A program made the translations under genes and the position numbers. Below the pieces are notes generated by a model. It did no database searches. It saw only the letters and a list, made by a program, of their open reading frames with translations, and was not told where the DNA came from. 64,000 nucleotides of DNA, from the NCBI GenBank assembly GCA_017938695.1, contig JAGBBA010000047.1, forward strand, positions 1 through 64,000, read 5' to 3'. Each line of letters begins with the position of its first letter. Positions within the stretch are counted from its first letter, which is position 1. This DNA comes from Clostridia bacterium (GTDB taxonomy: Bacteria; Bacillota; Clostridia; Christensenellales; Aristaeellaceae). Positions 24,579-32,413 of the stretch are shown here, piece by piece.

Positions 24579-24584
24579 TCCAGG

Positions 24585-24611
24585 GCATGATCACACCTTC
24601 CTTGGCATACT
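24585..24611 (+). promoter_or_regulatory. Sigma-E-like sporulation promoter inside a terminator hairpin
   Basis: GCATGAT (24585-24591) and CATACT (24606-24611) are separated by 14 bp, close to the mother-cell sigma-E pattern (KMATATT, 13-15 bp, CATACA-T). Predicted start is about 24617, within the right arm of the hairpin at 24593-24629 and just ahead of the ribosome binding site of the SpoIVFA-like gene. Confidence 0.5.
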
Positions 24612-24633
24612 TTTTGCCGAGGAAGGTGTTTTT
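24593..24633 (+). terminator. Terminator whose right arm contains the next gene's ribosome binding site
   Basis: ACACCTTCCTTGGC (24593-24606) pairs with GCCGAGGAAGGTGT (24616-24629), 14 bp with one G-U pair and a 9-nt loop, followed by five T (24629-24633). The AGGAAGGTG in the right arm is the ribosome binding site of the ATG at 24636. Confidence 0.85.
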
Positions 24634-24635
24634 GT

Positions 24636-25247
24636 ATGGGTAAGAAGAAAAGTCAAGTGGTGTGGTATACCGATCAAAAGGAAAGACCGGGCGCAGACCT
24701 GATGAAAAACCTTGCAGTGGCAGCATCGCTGGTGATTTGCGCCATCATGCTGAAAACCGGTGCTGTGCCTGGCATGGAACACATGACGGATGCGGTGGTG
24801 ACGGCTGTAACCGATGATACCATCATTGATGATCAGTTGGGCAAGCTCTCCTTTGTCAGCAAGCTCTTTCCGGAGGCGACGCTGGTCTTTGGTCAGCAGC
24901 AGGAAGGGGAGCTTATCCTGCCGGTGAGCGGCGGCAGCGTTGTGCACGCCTGGAGTGAAAGCGAGCCCTACCTTGCCTGGCGTTCTGCAAGCAGGGAAGT
25001 GGTTTCCTCCGGCGGTGTTGTTATGGGTGTTTATCATGGGCTGGACGAAGAACGGATCGTGCAGATCAAGCATGATGACATCGTGTGCACATACGGCAAT
25101 CTGCAGGAGGTGTATGTGCAGGAGGGACAGCGGGTGGAGATAGGGGAACGCATTGGTCAATTGCCGATGGAGAAGGATTGTGTGCTTGAAATTCATCTCG
25201 ACGGGATAAGCGTTGATCCCTTGCGATATATGGGCAATGTGCAATGA
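24636..25247 (+). CDS. SpoIVFA-like membrane protein with degenerate M23 domain
   Basis: 203 residues: basic start, one membrane helix (about 23-42, LAVAASLVICAIMLKTG) and a C-terminal LytM/M23-like beta domain (about 88-200: ELILPVSGGSVVHAWSE, VVSSGGVVMGVYHGLDEERI, HDDIVCTYGNLQEVYVQEGQ, LEIHLDGISVDPLRYM). The metal ligands of active M23 enzymes are mostly missing. Its C-terminal coupling to an M50 protease (ATGA overlap) is the spoIVFA-spoIVFB arrangement, in which SpoIVFA tethers and controls the protease that activates pro-sigma-K in the mother cell. AGGAAGGTG is seven bases ahead of the ATG but lies in a terminator stem. Confidence 0.82.
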   Translation: MGKKKSQVVWYTDQKERPGADLMKNLAVAASLVICAIMLKTGAVPGMEHMTDAVVTAVTDDTIIDDQLGKLSFVSKLFPEATLVFGQQQEGELILPVSGGSVVHAWSESEPYLAWRSASREVVSSGGVVMGVYHGLDEERIVQIKHDDIVCTYGNLQEVYVQEGQRVEIGERIGQLPMEKDCVLEIHLDGISVDPLRYMGNVQ

Positions 25248-26149
25248 TGTGCAGAAGATTGCTGCGTGTGGGGACAACGACGGTTTATATTCATACAGCA
25301 ACGCTGCTGTTTGCATTATACTGGGGTTTGGTGGGCAAGGGCATGCTGCTGGTGATTTCCATGCTCTCAATCTGCTTGCACGAGGCGGCGCATGCTGTGG
25401 TGTCAGCCCTGTGGGGGGCACCGCCCCAGGAACTCGAGCTGACGCCTTTGGGCATGTTGATGCGGCTTGAGGACGATACAAAGCTGTCGCCAGGGAAGCG
25501 GCTCACTGTGCTGCTGGCAGGGCCTGCCATGTCCCTGCTGCTGTGCGGAACTGCCATAGTTTTGACCAAATGGCATTTACTCCCTGTGAACGTTGGTCGG
25601 ATTTGCTTTGCATGCAATCTGCTGTATGCTTGCCTGAACTTGCTGCCTGCGCTTCCCTTGGACGGAGGTCGGATACTCAGCCTCTTGCTGGGGTTGCGGC
25701 TGAAAAACGGTACAATCAGGAAAATCATGCGAATTATCGGTAGTTTGCTGGGGATCAGCTTGATTGGCCTGAATGTGTGGTTTTCTATGCATGATGGCGG
25801 GTGGAACCTGTCCATGAGCATAGCAGGCTGCTTTTTGATTTACGCAGCATCTGCCGGGACAACCACGGCGGCAATGGCGGAACTACGCCAGCTGATGGAT
25901 CGAAAAATACGCTTTGAAAAGAAGCAACATGCCAAATGCTACTGGGTGGCTGTGGACGCACAACTGCCGGTTGGTGCGGTGATCAGGCTGCTCGCTCCTG
26001 GACGGTATACCATGTTTCTGCTGGTGGAACCGGGCTCATACAGGGTGCTGGGGCAGGCGGATGAAAGCATGGTGTTCAATGCCTATTGGGCTGATCCGAC
26101 GCAGGCCTGCAAGGTGCTGATCAGCATGGAAAAACCTTGCGCTGATTGA
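25244..26149 (+). CDS. SpoIVFB-like site-2 (M50) intramembrane protease
   Basis: 301 residues. Membrane segments frame the zinc motif HEAAH (about 48-52, within SICLHEAAHAVVSALWG) and the third ligand motif LPALPLDGGR (about 133-142). A C-terminal cytoplasmic CBS-like part (about 215-300) has VAVDAQLPVGAVIRLL and MFLLVEPGSYRVLGQADE. The order matches SpoIVFB, which cleaves pro-sigma-K in late sporulation. The start overlaps the SpoIVFA-like stop codon. The mixed sequence of the C-terminal domain resembles the CBS domain that senses ATP in SpoIVFB, though it is shorter. Confidence 0.88.
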   Translation: MMCRRLLRVGTTTVYIHTATLLFALYWGLVGKGMLLVISMLSICLHEAAHAVVSALWGAPPQELELTPLGMLMRLEDDTKLSPGKRLTVLLAGPAMSLLLCGTAIVLTKWHLLPVNVGRICFACNLLYACLNLLPALPLDGGRILSLLLGLRLKNGTIRKIMRIIGSLLGISLIGLNVWFSMHDGGWNLSMSIAGCFLIYAASAGTTTAAMAELRQLMDRKIRFEKKQHAKCYWVAVDAQLPVGAVIRLLAPGRYTMFLLVEPGSYRVLGQADESMVFNAYWADPTQACKVLISMEKPCAD

Positions 26150-26174
26150 CTTTTTCACGTTGATATGCTATCCT
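26146..26174 (+). promoter_or_regulatory. SigmaA promoter for the PIG-L/NAGPA gene
   Basis: -35 TTGACT (26146-26151), 17-bp spacer, -10 TATCCT (26169-26174). The -35 overlaps the last codon of the SpoIVFB-like gene. An imperfect hairpin (ATCCTTCATTT with AAATGAAAGGAT, about 26170-26201) overlaps the -10 and the AAAGGA that may serve as ribosome binding site. Confidence 0.7.
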
Positions 26175-26213
26175 TCATTTGATATGTTTAAATGAAAGGA
26201 TGCGTCCTTACCA

Positions 26214-28358
26214 ATGAAAAAATGGCTGACTGGACTCGTTCTCGTTTTGCTGATGACCTGCGCTGCCGTCGGTGCTTTTGCAGCTGAAGCACTGGACATT
26301 ACGGAAGAATGCAAGTTCAAGGCTTCCTATAATCAGCGCAAGCCCTCTCAGATGTATGACAAAAAGTTCACCACCCGCTGGGAAAGCGGCAAGGCTAAGG
26401 CACCCTGGCTGGCCATTACGGCTCCGGCCGGCATGCCGATCCATGGTCTGTATATCTGCTTTGCCACCGTGCCGGAAACCTGGGAGATCCAGGTGTCCGA
26501 CGGCAACGACTGGATGACCTATCAGCCGGGCGACACCCGCTTCCTGCACACCTATGTGAGCATCCCCGAGGGTGCGGAGAAGGTGCGCATTGTGGCGACC
26601 TCTACCAAGAAGATCGCCCTGAGCATCAACGAGATCTATGTCCTGTCCGAAGGTGATGTTCCTGCCTGGGTGCAGCGTTGGGAACCCACTCACGACAAGG
26701 CCGACATTCTGTTTATTTCCACCCATCCCGATGATGAACTGATTTTCTTCGGCGGCGCGATTCCCACCTATGCGGCTGAGCAGCAGCGCAAGGTGGTAGT
26801 GGCGTATTTCTCCAGCTCCAATGTGGCACGGCAGTCTGAGCTGCTCAATGGTCTGTGGCACATGGGTGTGAAGAATTATCCGGTGATCGGCACCTTTAAG
26901 GATACCTTCTCCAAGAACCTGCAGGCTGCTTACAAGGCAGCTGGCGGCCGGGAAAAGGTGATGGAGTGGATGACCGGCCTGTACCGCCGCTATCAGCCTG
27001 AGGTGGTTGTAACCCAGGACAAGGACGGCGAATACGGCCATTACCAGCACCGCCTGGTGGCCGAAGCTGCTCAGGAGTGCGTGGAATATGCCGCGGCTGA
27101 AGGCCAGTACATGGACTCCTTTACGGAGTACGGCACCTGGCAGGTGAAAAAGCTCTATCTGCACCTGTGGCCTGAAAACCAGATCGTCTTCGACTGGAAC
27201 GTGCCGCTGGTATCCATGAACGGCTCTACCGGCCTGGAGCTTGCTGAAGAAGCCTACGACCTGCACAAGACCCAGGCAACCTCCGGCATGTCCGTAACAG
27301 AAACCGGTGCGGAGTATGACAACCGCGTGTTCGGTCTGGCGTTTACCACGGTGGGCGAGGATGTGCGCAAGGACGACTTCCTTGAGAACATCTACGACTC
27401 CGTTGGTTCCTTCCAGGAGGTGCCGGCAACGCCCGTGCCCACGCCTGTGCCTACGCCCGTGCCCACGTATGTGTCCATCATGCCTCCGCTGAACGAGAAG
27501 GGCTTTATTGACGAAGGCGAGTTCATCTATTCCAGCGAAGAGGAAGGCCTGTGGATCTTCGTGGATCAGACGGCCAAGGTGATCATTCAGCGCAAGTATG
27601 ACGCTACCCAGCCCCTGACTTGGTTCGAGTGCGAGCTGTGGGGCGATGTAGAAAACGGGGAAGTGCTGAAGACCATCCAGAATGATCCCGAAAAGATGGG
27701 CAAGGTACGCGTGGATGCCACGGAAACCGCCAAGAAGCACGGTGTGGTGTTCGCCATGAACACGGACTACTACACCTATCGCGTGTCTGTGAACAATTCC
27801 CGTAAGACTGGCGTGGTCATCCGTGACGGCAAGATCCTCTACGACGATCGCTACGAGGCCCATCAGATCAGCGATTCCCTGTTCCCGAACCTGGATACGC
27901 TGGCCTTCTATCCCGATGGCTCGCTGAGCGTGCATCACTCCTACGAGCTGACGGCGCAGGATTATATCGACCGCGGCGCGTATGATGTGTTCTCCTTCGG
28001 CCCGTATCTGATCAAGGATGGCAAGCTGTCTGAGAAGGCTTATGATACCTCTGACACGCGCAATCCTCGTGCTGCTGTGGGCATGGTGGAGCCTGGCCAC
28101 TATGTGGCTATCATGTGCGAAGGCCGCCTGAAGCGTTCCAGCGGCGTGACCATGAGCTACCTGGCCAAGCTGATGCGTGCCAAGAACTGCGAAGTGGCCT
28201 TCAACCTGGATGGCGGCCAGACGGCTGTGGTCGTCTTTATGGGCAAGCAGCTGAACCAGATCGGTGCCTACGACGGCGGCAAGACCAACTCCCGCCCCAC
28301 CAGCGAAGTGATGGGCATCGGTTACTCCGACCAGGTTGGCGTGTACGAAGTGAAGTAA
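26214..28358 (+). CDS. Secreted PIG-L deacetylase fused to a NAGPA phosphodiester glycosidase domain
   Basis: 714 residues in four parts. A signal peptide is cut after AFA (near 23). Residues 25-145 form a beta domain resembling a discoidin-type module. Residues 160-390 are a PIG-L/LmbE deacetylase with the zinc motif HPDDE (171-175) and a later His in YGHYQHR. A TPVPTPVPTPVPT linker lies near 405-418. Residues 435-714 are a NAGPA/DUF2233 domain with NPRAAVGMV and NLDGGQTAVV. PIG-L enzymes remove N-acetyl groups from GlcNAc derivatives; NAGPA domains cleave sugar phosphodiesters. Together they suggest extracellular processing of wall or capsule glycans. Transcribed alone; no nearby substrate-defining gene. 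Confidence 0.88.
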   Translation: MKKWLTGLVLVLLMTCAAVGAFAAEALDITEECKFKASYNQRKPSQMYDKKFTTRWESGKAKAPWLAITAPAGMPIHGLYICFATVPETWEIQVSDGNDWMTYQPGDTRFLHTYVSIPEGAEKVRIVATSTKKIALSINEIYVLSEGDVPAWVQRWEPTHDKADILFISTHPDDELIFFGGAIPTYAAEQQRKVVVAYFSSSNVARQSELLNGLWHMGVKNYPVIGTFKDTFSKNLQAAYKAAGGREKVMEWMTGLYRRYQPEVVVTQDKDGEYGHYQHRLVAEAAQECVEYAAAEGQYMDSFTEYGTWQVKKLYLHLWPENQIVFDWNVPLVSMNGSTGLELAEEAYDLHKTQATSGMSVTETGAEYDNRVFGLAFTTVGEDVRKDDFLENIYDSVGSFQEVPATPVPTPVPTPVPTYVSIMPPLNEKGFIDEGEFIYSSEEEGLWIFVDQTAKVIIQRKYDATQPLTWFECELWGDVENGEVLKTIQNDPEKMGKVRVDATETAKKHGVVFAMNTDYYTYRVSVNNSRKTGVVIRDGKILYDDRYEAHQISDSLFPNLDTLAFYPDGSLSVHHSYELTAQDYIDRGAYDVFSFGPYLIKDGKLSEKAYDTSDTRNPRAAVGMVEPGHYVAIMCEGRLKRSSGVTMSYLAKLMRAKNCEVAFNLDGGQTAVVVFMGKQLNQIGAYDGGKTNSRPTSEVMGIGYSDQVGVYEVK

Positions 28359-28364
28359 TTTCCC

Positions 28365-28402
28365 GTCCGGTCTTCATGATTGGTGAAGATCGGACATTTT
28401 TT
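28365..28402 (+). terminator. Terminator after the PIG-L/NAGPA gene
   Basis: GTCCGgTCTTC (28365-28375) pairs with GAAGAtCGGAC (28385-28395), then A and six T (28397-28402). Confidence 0.88.
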
Positions 28403-28444
28403 ATGCAAAACCTGCTGAATTACTGGTTAAAACATGCCATTATC

Positions 28445-28473
28445 TTGACAAGGAAGCTTCTTCCATCTATAAT
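28445..28473 (+). promoter_or_regulatory. Perfect-consensus sigmaA promoter for the transketolase genes
   Basis: TTGACA (28445-28450), 17-bp spacer, TATAAT (28468-28473): both hexamers match consensus exactly, implying strong expression. Confidence 0.92.
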
Positions 28474-28543
28474 TTTCTTTGTACGGACAAAATTGTTTTT
28501 CACCTGAAAAATACGGTGACAAGGCATAAAAGGAGGTACTTTG

Positions 28544-29359
28544 ATGGACATCCAGGCTCTCCAGTCCACGTGCCGTCAGGTGCGGCGCAACATCATTACC
28601 ATGACCAACAAGGCAGGCGCAGGCCATCCCGGCGGCTCTCTTTCCTGCACTGAGGCAATGGTTGCCCTCTACTTCGATGTGATGAAGGGCATCGACCCCA
28701 AGGACGACAAGAACCCCAACCGTGACCGCTTTGTGCTGTCCAAGGGCCATGCTGCCCCTGCGCTGTACGGCACCCTGTGCGAGCGCGGCTACTTCGGCCG
28801 TGAGGAGTTCGACAAGTTCCGTCAGCTCCACGGCATTCTGCAGGGCCATCCCGATGTGAAGAAGTGCCCCGGCGTTGATGCCTCCACCGGATCTCTGGGC
28901 CAGGGCATCTCCATTGCTGTGGGTATGGCTCTGGGTGCCAAGCACACCGGCAATCCCTGCCATGTGTACACCATCGTCGGCGACGGCGAGAGCCAGGAAG
29001 GCCTCGTTTGGGAAGCTTCCATGGCCGCTGCTCACTACGGCCTGGACAACCTGACCGTGATCTTCGACCACAACGGTATGCAGATCGACGGCACCAACGA
29101 CGAAGTCATGTCCCTGGGCGATATCGGTGCCAAGTGGCGTGCTTTCGGCTATGACGTGATCGAAGTGGCCGACGGCAACGATATGCAGCAGGTGCTGGAT
29201 GCCCTGCATGCTCCTGCTTGCCCCGGCAAGCCCCGCCTGATCCACCTGCACACCACCAAGGGTAAGGGCATTTCCTTCATGGAAGGCCAGGTTGGCTGGC
29301 ATGGCAAGGCTCCCAACGCTGAGCAGACCGCTAAGGCTCTTGCAGAACTGGAGGATTAA
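28544..29359 (+). CDS. Transketolase, N-terminal (TPP-binding) subunit
   Basis: Predicted 271 residues, the N-terminal half of a split transketolase. Seen are GAGHPGGSLSCTEAMVALYF, DRFVLSKGHAAPALY, GSLGQGISIAVGMALG, and the TPP motif GDGESQEGLVWEA to FDHNGMQIDG. With the next gene it would form a complete enzyme moving two-carbon units between pentose-phosphate sugars. The ATG at 28544 has AGGAGGT seven bases ahead; the TTG at 28541 is not needed. Codons are strongly G/C-ending and uniform, as expected of a highly expressed gene. Confidence 0.95.
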   Translation: MDIQALQSTCRQVRRNIITMTNKAGAGHPGGSLSCTEAMVALYFDVMKGIDPKDDKNPNRDRFVLSKGHAAPALYGTLCERGYFGREEFDKFRQLHGILQGHPDVKKCPGVDASTGSLGQGISIAVGMALGAKHTGNPCHVYTIVGDGESQEGLVWEASMAAAHYGLDNLTVIFDHNGMQIDGTNDEVMSLGDIGAKWRAFGYDVIEVADGNDMQQVLDALHAPACPGKPRLIHLHTTKGKGISFMEGQVGWHGKAPNAEQTAKALAELED

Positions 29360-29362
29360 GCA

Positions 29363-30277
29363 ATGGAAAAGAAAGCTATTCGTGTTGCTTATGGCGAGGC
29401 CCTGGTGAAGCTGGGCGAAACCAACGATAAGGTTGTTGTTCTGGATGCTGACCTGGCTGCTGCTACCATGACCAACGGCTTCAAGGCTGCCTATCCCGAC
29501 CGTTTCTACGATTGCGGCATTGCCGAGGCCAACATGGTCGATATGGCTGCCGGTATGTCCACCATGGGCCTGGTGCCCTTCTGCTCCACCTTCGCGGTGT
29601 TCGCTGGCCGTAACTACGACCAGATCCGCAACGGTGTGTGCTATCCCAAGTTCAATGTGAAGTTCGGCTTCTCCCATGCTGGCATCACCCTGGGCGAGGA
29701 CGGCGGTTCCCATCAGGCCATCGAAGATATCGCCCTGATGCGCGTGCTGCCCAACATGACCGTGTTTGTTCCCTCTGACGCCAACGAGTGCTACAAGTGC
29801 GTGGAAGCCGCTGCCAAGATCGAAGGCCCCGTGTTCATCCGCACCGCTCGTCTGCCTTCTCCCGTGTATGAGGAGCGTCCCTTCGAGGTCGGCAAGGGCA
29901 ACGTGATCAAGGATGGCAAGGACCTGGTCATCTTCACCTGCGGCATTATGCTGGAGCACTGCCTGGAGGCCATCGAAATTTTGGCTTCCAAGGGCATCGA
30001 CGCTGCTCTGGTGAACCACCACACCCTGAAGCCCTTCGACGAGGAGCTGACCCGCGAATACGCTGCCAAGTGCGGCAAGGTGTTCACCGTGGAAGAGCAC
30101 TCCGTCATCGGCGGCCTGGGCGATGCCGTAGCTTCCGCCATCTGCGGCATGGGTCTGGAGAAGTTCCAGAAGATCGGCATCAACGACGAATTCGGCCAGA
30201 GTGGCAAGCCTGCTGACCTGCTGGTTGAATACGGCCTGACCGGTGCTCAGATTGCTGAGAAGATCCTGAACGCCTAA
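29363..30277 (+). CDS. Transketolase, C-terminal subunit
   Basis: 304 residues, the pyrimidine-binding and C-terminal domains of the split transketolase: VRVAYGEALVKLGE-like start, VVLDADLAAATMTNGFKAAYPDRFYDCGIAEANMV, MSTMGLVPFCSTFAVFAGRNYDQIRN, GEDGGSHQAIEDIALMR, and a C-terminal EEHSVIGGLGDAVA. The catalytic Glu lies in the CGIAEANM segment. It starts four bases after the N-terminal subunit's stop codon, so the two are produced in step, and ends at a GC-rich terminator. Confidence 0.95.
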   Translation: MEKKAIRVAYGEALVKLGETNDKVVVLDADLAAATMTNGFKAAYPDRFYDCGIAEANMVDMAAGMSTMGLVPFCSTFAVFAGRNYDQIRNGVCYPKFNVKFGFSHAGITLGEDGGSHQAIEDIALMRVLPNMTVFVPSDANECYKCVEAAAKIEGPVFIRTARLPSPVYEERPFEVGKGNVIKDGKDLVIFTCGIMLEHCLEAIEILASKGIDAALVNHHTLKPFDEELTREYAAKCGKVFTVEEHSVIGGLGDAVASAICGMGLEKFQKIGINDEFGQSGKPADLLVEYGLTGAQIAEKILNA

Positions 30278-30290
30278 GATACAATCATTT

Positions 30291-30328
30291 GCGACGCTCC
30301 TTGCATGCTAGGGAGCGTCGCATTTGTT
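30291..30328 (+). terminator. Terminator after the transketolase genes
   Basis: GCGACGCTCC (30291-30300) pairs with GGAGCGTCGC (30312-30321), followed by ATTTGTTT. Confidence 0.8.
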
Positions 30329-30343
30329 TAAGGAGCGATCAAC

Positions 30344-30838
30344 ATGATCCGACGAGCAACCAGAGATGATCTACCACAGGTCAACCTGATGCGTGCGGAG
30401 GTCGCGAGCATGCACAGCGCAGCCCGGCCGGATATCTTTCATGATGTTCCGCCGGAAGCGAGGCTGATCCCCATGCAAGCAACCAGCCTGGAGATGCTTG
30501 CGGATGAAAACAAAGATTTGATTGTATGGGACGAAGGCGAAACCATTGCAGGCTTTGTTTGTGCCGATTATGTGATCCGCCCGGCCAACGCCTATGCGCC
30601 CGAGCAGCGTTATTGCTATGTAAAGGAACTGGGCGTGGGGGAGGCTTTCCGCAACCAGGGCATTGCCAGAAAGCTGATGCAATGGGTACAGGCGGAAGCC
30701 CGACGCCGCAAACTTAACCGCGTCGAACTGGATGTATGGGCGTTCAATGAAGGTGCTGTGAGTCTGTATGAATCTTTGGGGTTCAAAACGCGATACTGCT
30801 ACATGGAGCTGGATATAGAAAACGCTGCAGATCATTGA
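30344..30838 (+). CDS. GNAT-family N-acetyltransferase
   Basis: 164 residues, one GNAT domain. MIRRATRDDLPQVNLMRAE starts the fold; acetyl-CoA binding is seen in VKELGVGEAFRNQGIARKLM (about 94-113), and the end has LYESLGFKTRYCYMEL. The acceptor is unknown. TTAAGGAGCG precedes the ATG. The stop codon lies in the loop of a hairpin shared with the convergent gene. Confidence 0.9.
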   Translation: MIRRATRDDLPQVNLMRAEVASMHSAARPDIFHDVPPEARLIPMQATSLEMLADENKDLIVWDEGETIAGFVCADYVIRPANAYAPEQRYCYVKELGVGEAFRNQGIARKLMQWVQAEARRRKLNRVELDVWAFNEGAVSLYESLGFKTRYCYMELDIENAADH

Positions 30839-30850
30839 TCCGCAGCGTTT
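30820..30850. terminator. Shared hairpin terminator of convergent genes
   Basis: AAACGCTGC (30820-30828) pairs with GCAGCGTTT (30842-30850); the GNAT stop codon is in the loop. Flanking T/A runs give each strand a short U-tract. Confidence 0.7.
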
Positions 30851-30863
30851 CGTATAAGGCTAT

Positions 30864-31283
30864 TTACTTTGCATTCCACCAGGCAATCGCACAGAGGACA
30901 GCCTGCGGCAGAAGCAGGTAGAAGTAGTTGACAAACAACAGGAGCGATACCAAATAGCCGGCAGCGGTAATCAACGAAATATCCTGCTTGCCGGTGAACA
31001 AAGCAACGCCGTTGATTACCGCAGTGAGCCAGACCAGGATCAAATGGGGGAGCAGCTTGGACAGCCACCAGAAGGAAATGGTTGCATACAGGGCATAAGC
31101 CAGCCCGAGAATGAGCGAGCACAGGAGCATGACAGCGCAGGGGTCGAGCTGCGCCCAAATGGCTTTGATACGATCGACCGGGCTGGACTGCACAGGTGCC
31201 TGCACCTGATAGGGCAAGGTGTTCATCCGGTCAGTGTTTTGCTGCGGGGAGTAGCCGCGAATAGTGGTCTGGTTGTTTTGCAT
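30864..31283 (-). CDS. Four-helix small membrane protein
   Basis: Predicted 139 residues. A Gln/Asn/Pro-rich N-terminal tail of about 45 residues precedes four hydrophobic helices (VMLLCSLILGLAYALYAT, LLPHLILVWLTAVINGVALF, ISLITAAGYLVSLLLFV, YLLLPQAVLCAIAWW). I do not recognise the family. An ATG six bases upstream is too close to GGGAGGT, so the ATG at 31283 is preferred. Confidence 0.7.
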   Translation of the reverse strand: MQNNQTTIRGYSPQQNTDRMNTLPYQVQAPVQSSPVDRIKAIWAQLDPCAVMLLCSLILGLAYALYATISFWWLSKLLPHLILVWLTAVINGVALFTGKQDISLITAAGYLVSLLLFVNYFYLLLPQAVLCAIAWWNAK

Positions 31284-31400
31284 GTTCATACCTCCCGCTG
31301 AAGAAATGGGTTCCTACTTATAAGACGAAGGAAAAGGGCTTTTTCATCACATAAATTCAAAAAATTTGAAAAAACCATGTTTTTCTATATCATAACATAT

Positions 31401-31435
31401 GCCCCGACGGATGGCAAGCCATTCCAGGTCGGGGC
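31401..31435. terminator. GC-rich hairpin after the DUF1653 gene
   Basis: GCCCCGAC (31401-31408) pairs with GTCGGGGC (31428-31435), with a second small stem (ATGG/CCAT) inside the loop. It lies just past the stop of the ABC-DUF1653 unit; the U-tract is weak. Confidence 0.6.
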
Positions 31436-31442
31436 ATCAAAA

Positions 31443-31667
31443 TTATTCTTCAGTTTCAGGGGTGAACCGCTGAAAGGTTTTGCCATCCCGCTGGATGGTT
31501 TCGTTCCACATGGCAGCCGGACGCACCCATAATTCGCCGTCGCCGTACAAAGCGCGATAGACTACCATGGGTTCCAGGGTTTCGGAATGTTTGGCGATAC
31601 CGATCACTTCGTAGCGATTTCCCTTGAAATGCCGGTAAATACCAGGCTTGATATCAGCGGCAGACAT
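31443..31667 (-). CDS. DUF1653-family protein
   Basis: 74 residues with the compact DUF1653 pattern: KPGIYRHFKGNRYEVIGIAKHSETLEPMVVYRALYGDGELWVRP, then MWNETI and FTPETE. The family is a small single-domain beta protein of unknown function. Its start overlaps the stop codon of the ABC ATPase (TAATG), making it the last gene of the amino-acid importer transcript. Confidence 0.88.
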   Translation of the reverse strand: MSAADIKPGIYRHFKGNRYEVIGIAKHSETLEPMVVYRALYGDGELWVRPAAMWNETIQRDGKTFQRFTPETEE

Positions 31668-32413
31668 TACACAAGCACCTTCCGCAGGAAGTCCTGGGTA
31701 CGCTGTTGCTGGGGATTCTCGAAGATCTCAGCAGGGGTGCCTTCCTCAATGATATGGCCTTCGTCCATGAAGATCACGCGGTCGGCAACTTCGCGGGCAA
31801 AGCCCATCTCATGGGTGACAACGATCATGGTCATACCTTCCATGGCCAGCTGCTTCATAACGTCCAGCACTTCGCCGACCATTTCGGGGTCAAGGGCAGA
31901 AGTAGGCTCGTCGAAGAGCATTACCTGGGGTTCCATGCACAGGGCGCGCACGATGGCGATACGCTGCTTCTGGCCGCCGGAAAGCTGGCTGGGATAGGCA
32001 TTGGAACGATCCGCCAGGCCCACGCGCCTAAGCAGGGTCATGGCCTTTTCCTCGGCTTCGGCCTTGCTCTTCTTCAGCAGCTTCATGGGGGCCAGGGTCA
32101 TATTCTTGAGGATAGTCATGTGGGGGAAGAGGTTGAAGTGCTGGAACACCATGCCCATCTTTTCGCGGTGCTTGTTGATGTTCACGCGGGGGTTGGTGAT
32201 GTCCACGCCCTCCACGGTAACGGTGCCCTTGTTAGGGACTTCCAGCAGGTTCAGGCAGCGCAGGAAGGTGGACTTACCGGAGCCGGAGGGGCCGATGACG
32301 ACGACCACCTCACCGCGCTTGATGTCGGTGGTAACGCCGCGCAGGGCCTTCAGCTTGCCTTCGTCGAAGTGCTTCTCCAGCCCTTTAACAGAAATGATGG
32401 TATCAGTGGTCAC
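31667..32413 (-). CDS. Polar amino-acid ABC transporter, ATP-binding protein
   Basis: 248 residues, GlnQ type. Walker [19 protein letters not shown] (about 40-57), Q-loop [11 protein letters not shown], signature [15 protein letters not shown], Walker [15 protein letters not shown] and the H-loop [13 protein letters not shown] are all intact. It powers import through the permease encoded just upstream, whose gene overlaps this one by 11 bases. Confidence 0.96.
   Translation of the reverse strand: MTTDTIISVKGLEKHFDEGKLKALRGVTTDIKRGEVVVVIGPSGSGKSTFLRCLNLLEVPNKGTVTVEGVDITNPRVNINKHREKMGMVFQHFNLFPHMTILKNMTLAPMKLLKKSKAEAEEKAMTLLRRVGLADRSNAYPSQLSGGQKQRIAIVRALCMEPQVMLFDEPTSALDPEMVGEVLDVMKQLAMEGMTMIVVTHEMGFAREVADRVIFMDEGHIIEEGTPAEIFENPQQQRTQDFLRKVLV

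Noticed and set aside
26150-26213. Hairpin as terminator of the SpoIVFB-like gene
   Set aside because: The stem is imperfect, A/T-rich and lacks a U-tract; it overlaps a promoter instead.
28359-28543. Possible riboswitch in the transketolase leader
   Set aside because: The stretch is explained by a terminator, a consensus promoter and a short leader; no conserved riboswitch core is seen.
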